From Paenibacillus polymyxa (lineage in GTDB: Bacteria; Bacillota; Bacilli; Paenibacillales; Paenibacillaceae), in the NCBI RefSeq assembly GCF_015710975.1, contig NZ_CP049783.1, positions 4,197,501 to 4,261,500 of the forward strand: a DNA stretch of 64,000 nucleotides, written 5' to 3'. The first letter of the stretch is position 1; every line of letters starts with the position of its first letter. This document shows positions 61,328-64,000 of the stretch, piece after piece. Under the pieces are notes generated by a model. It was not told the DNA's origin. It did not search any database and worked only from the letters and a program-made list of their open reading frames with translations. A program made the translations under genes and the position numbers.

Positions 61328-61373
61328 ATTCTCTCCATTGGGTTCTGCGCCAATTTGGAAAGGAAGTGATCTC

Positions 61374-62923
61374 ATGTTAACGCCGCATGTGGAGCAAGTG
61401 ATAGCGATGGCGAATGAATTTAACCTGATTCCTGTGTACAAAAAAGTGCTGGCTGATATGGAGACGCCGATTCGGATTTTCCGTCGGTATGCTGAGCGGG
61501 ACCGTGCCTTTCTGCTGGAGAGTGTAGAGGGAGGCGAGCAGTGGGCGCGACATTCCTTCATCGGAACAGACCCATTTCTGATGGTCTCAGGTAAAAAAGG
61601 TCGATTGATTTTGGAACAACACGGTAAACGGCAAATATTAAGCGACAAGCCGATTGAAGCGCTCAAAGCATTACTTCGTAAATACCGTAGTCCGAAACTG
61701 AAAGACATGCCTCCATTTACAGGCGGGGCTATCGGATTTTTGGATATGACCTGCTTCAATACTACGAAAAGCTGCCAGAGCACTCGGTAGATGATTTGAA
61801 TATGGATGATATTCGTTTTATGTTTTGCGATCAAGTCATTGTCTTTGATCATGTGAAACAGCAAATTTTGCTGGTTGGCAATGTTCATATAGGTGAAGGG
61901 TTCCGCGAGGAGGACATTCGTGCTGCTTATGCAGATGTGGAACGCAAGTTGGAGAACACGGCGCAGTATCTGCGCAAGCAGTCCCCACCGGAGCGATTAG
62001 GCTCTGCCTCCATTCCTGATGATGTGGAACTGGGTGAGATCCAATCCAATGTGACAAAGGAACAATTTATATCAAACGTGGAGCAGGCAAAGGAGTATAT
62101 CCGCTCCGGTGATATTTTTCAGGTTGTACTGTCCCAGCGTTTTCACATCGATACAGAGGCCTCTCCACTACAGGTATACCGCGTGCTGCGCACGATGAAC
62201 CCGTCGCCATATATGTATTATCTGAAAATGGATGACGAGATCATCGTAGGCACTTCGCCGGAGGCACTCGTCAAGGTGGAAAACGGCCGTGTAGAGACCC
62301 GACCGATTGCAGGAACGAGACCGCGTGGCGTAACGGAAACCGAAGATGCGGCGCTTGCTGAAGAATTGTTGAAGGATGAAAAAGAACGTGCAGAGCATCT
62401 GATGTTGGTAGATCTGGGAAGAAATGATCTGGGACGTGTATCCCAGTTTGGCACCGTAAAATGCGATACATTCATGGAGATTGAACGCTATTCCCACGTG
62501 ATGCACATTGTATCGAATGTGTCGGGCGAACTGCGTGAGGACAAAGATTTCTTCGATGCTTTCCTGTCTTGCCTGCCGGCCGGCACCGTATCCGGAGCTC
62601 CAAAGCTACGGGCGATGGAGATTATTGCTGAGCTGGAGCGGGAAGCACGCGGAACCTATGCAGGAGCAATTGGATATTTGGGCTTCTCAGGCAATATGGA
62701 TGCTTGCATTACGATTCGCACAATTGTGTTTAAAAAGAACCGGGCCTATGTCCAGGCAGGGGCTGGAATTGTGTGGGACTCCGTACCGGAAAGCGAGTAT
62801 CAGGAGACGGTGAACAAAGCAAAGGCACTGCTGAAAGCAATCCGCACGGCGGAAGCGATGTTCCCAGCAACGACACAGCCTTACAACAGCGTCATCAACC
62901 AAGATTATTTGTACACTCCGTAA
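61374..62923 (+). CDS. trpE: Anthranilate synthase component I, with apparent frameshift
   Basis: TrpE converts chorismate to anthranilate with ammonia from TrpG. ATG 61374 follows AAAGGAAGTG. The N-terminal frame ends at 61790. At a T5 run (61737-61741) one added T restores GGAIGFFGYDLLQYYEKL and joins the main frame, which is open to 62923. The joined protein has about 516 residues, usual for TrpE. The C-terminal chorismate-binding domain is intact (VLSQRFHID; IAGTRPRG; DLGRNDLGRV; GTVSGAPKLRAMEII; ITIRTIVF). The tryptophan-site residues lie in the N-terminal part (LLESVEGG). One base is missing. Confidence 0.92.
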
Positions 62924-62957
62924 CACACAAAAATCTGATTCTGAGGAGGAGACGACA

Positions 62958-64000
62958 ATGGAACGACATGACATGATGCAAGTAGGGTTAAGCCGGATCA
63001 TTGAGGGACAGCATCTTTCGCGTACGGAGGCCCGTAGCGTGATGGAACAGATTATGAGTGGGAGTGCTACACAGGCGCAAATCGGCGGGCTCCTGACGGC
63101 TCTTCGCCTCAAGGGAGAGACGGTAGATGAAATCACCGGTTTTGCCGAAGCAATGCGCAATTACGCTAGTCCAGTGCAAGCTGGAGAAGGGAACAGTCGT
63201 CTACTGGATACATGCGGCACCGGGGGTTCGGGTATTCACAAGTTTAATATTTCCACGATATCTGCTATTATCGCGGCTTCGGTTTCCGTACGGGTAGCAA
63301 AGCATGGCAACCGGTCTGCAAGTGGCCGTGCCGGAAGCGCTGATGTCCTGGAGGCACTCGGAGTCAACATTCATTTGACAAGTGATCAGGCGCGATCGTG
63401 TCTGGACCGCATTGGCATTTGCTTTTTATTCGCACAGCTGTATCATCCGTCTATGAAGCATGCCGCCGCGCCGCGCCGTGAGCTAGGTGTGCGGACAGTA
63501 TTCAATATGCTCGGTCCATTGACGAATCCGGCTGGTGCGGATCGACAGCTGTTGGGCATTTATGATGCCGGCAAAACGGAAGTGATTGCCGAGGTATTGA
63601 ACCAGCTCGGCTCCAAACGAGCCATGGTTGTCAGCAGTTTGGATGGACTAGATGAGATTAGTATTTCGGCTGCGACGCGAGTATCTGAGCTCAAGGACGG
63701 CAAGGTTCACACGTTCGAGCTTCATCCGTCCGATCTGGGTTTGCAGACACATTCTCTAGATCAGGTGTTAGGCGGCGATGCACAGGTTAACGCAGATATC
63801 ATACGACGAATTTTGAACGGAGAGCATGGAGCCTATCGTGATGTTGTGTTAGCGAACGCAGGAGCATGTATTTATGTCTCAGGCGCAGCAGCTACCTTGA
63901 CAGACGGAGTAGCGCGAGCAGCAGAAGCCATCGACTCTGGACTGGCACTTTCCAAGCTGGATCAATTAATACAAGCAACGGGGGAATATCAATATGTATC
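62958..64000 (+). CDS. trpD: Anthranilate phosphoribosyltransferase, cut by window end
   Basis: TrpD joins anthranilate to PRPP. About 347 codons are visible, nearly the usual full length. GAGGAGGAG precedes the ATG. The PRPP-binding DTCGTGGSGIHKFNIST lies near residue 80, KHGNRSASGRAGSADVLEALG near 110, and HAAAPRRELGVRTVFNMLGPLTNPA near 155. The stop is not reached. It starts 34 bases after trpE and belongs to the TRAP-controlled operon. Confidence 0.96.
   Translation, partial: MERHDMMQVGLSRIIEGQHLSRTEARSVMEQIMSGSATQAQIGGLLTALRLKGETVDEITGFAEAMRNYASPVQAGEGNSRLLDTCGTGGSGIHKFNISTISAIIAASVSVRVAKHGNRSASGRAGSADVLEALGVNIHLTSDQARSCLDRIGICFLFAQLYHPSMKHAAAPRRELGVRTVFNMLGPLTNPAGADRQLLGIYDAGKTEVIAEVLNQLGSKRAMVVSSLDGLDEISISAATRVSELKDGKVHTFELHPSDLGLQTHSLDQVLGGDAQVNADIIRRILNGEHGAYRDVVLANAGACIYVSGAAATLTDGVARAAEAIDSGLALSKLDQLIQATGEYQYV

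Overview
The window is chromosomal DNA of an endospore-forming, low-GC Gram-positive bacterium. It most resembles the Paenibacillus polymyxa group. The evidence is protein similarity to Bacillus/Paenibacillus families, the many sporulation genes (dacF, spoIIA, spoVA, ytfJ, tgl, dacB-spmAB, ypeB, spoVIF, spoIVA), and a gene order that largely matches the Bacillus subtilis block from spoIIA through res, serA, ypeB-cmk-der-gpsA-spoIVA-hbs-mtrB-hep to aro-trp. The species is an inference; no rRNA is present to test it.

Layout. 1-2943 is the end of an accessory, probably surface-polysaccharide, region: a Wzy/O-antigen-ligase-like membrane protein (minus strand, cut by the window edge) and a beta-helix protein with a C1q-like tail. 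3167-8986 carries dacF-spoIIAA-spoIIAB-sigF and a reduced spoVA set (AA, AB, AF). 9097-14618 carries lysA, ppiB and a two-gene fused 2-oxoacid:ferredoxin oxidoreductase. 15379-17795 is an FMN-riboswitch-led riboflavin operon that lacks ribD and the GTP cyclohydrolase II half of ribBA. 17969-27537 holds scpAB, ytfJ, tgl, dacB-spmAB, rluB and resDE (without resABC). 27742-29894 is serA on the minus strand behind a T-box leader. 30033-36568 holds membrane proteases, a polysaccharide deacetylase, mecA, prsW, ypeB and a PilZ protein. 36698-46030 holds cmk, plsC, ypfD/rpsA, der, plsY, gpsA, spoVIF, a stand-alone nucleotidyltransferase, a ferredoxin and spoIVA. 46198-49887 is a sugar-type ABC importer. 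50133-56731 holds hbs, mtrB and a menaquinone cluster: hepS-menG-UbiA-type prenyltransferase-ubiX-mqnA-hepT. 56842-64000 holds ndk, cheR, aroC-aroB-aroH and the start of the trp operon (trpE, trpD).

How parts work together. MtrB (TRAP), encoded at 50810, has a clear target 10 kb away: 13 GAG/TAG triplets ahead of a terminator in front of trpE. aroC/aroB/aroH provide and use chorismate, which feeds both trpE and MqnA (futalosine route). hepS/hepT make the prenyl side chain, the UbiA-type enzyme attaches it and MenG methylates the ring.

Sequence quality. Five genes (spoVAA, spoVAB, spoVAF, the UbiA-type gene, trpE) are each broken by the apparent loss of one base in a short homopolymer. All five are losses. 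This pattern suggests homopolymer under-calling in the assembly rather than five separate mutations, but reads are needed to decide. I saw no tRNA, rRNA, insertion sequence, prophage or CRISPR array. I found no clearly new multi-gene system. The most unusual items are the 13-triplet TRAP leader, the stripped riboflavin operon, the fused oxidoreductase pair and the beta-helix/C1q-like protein.
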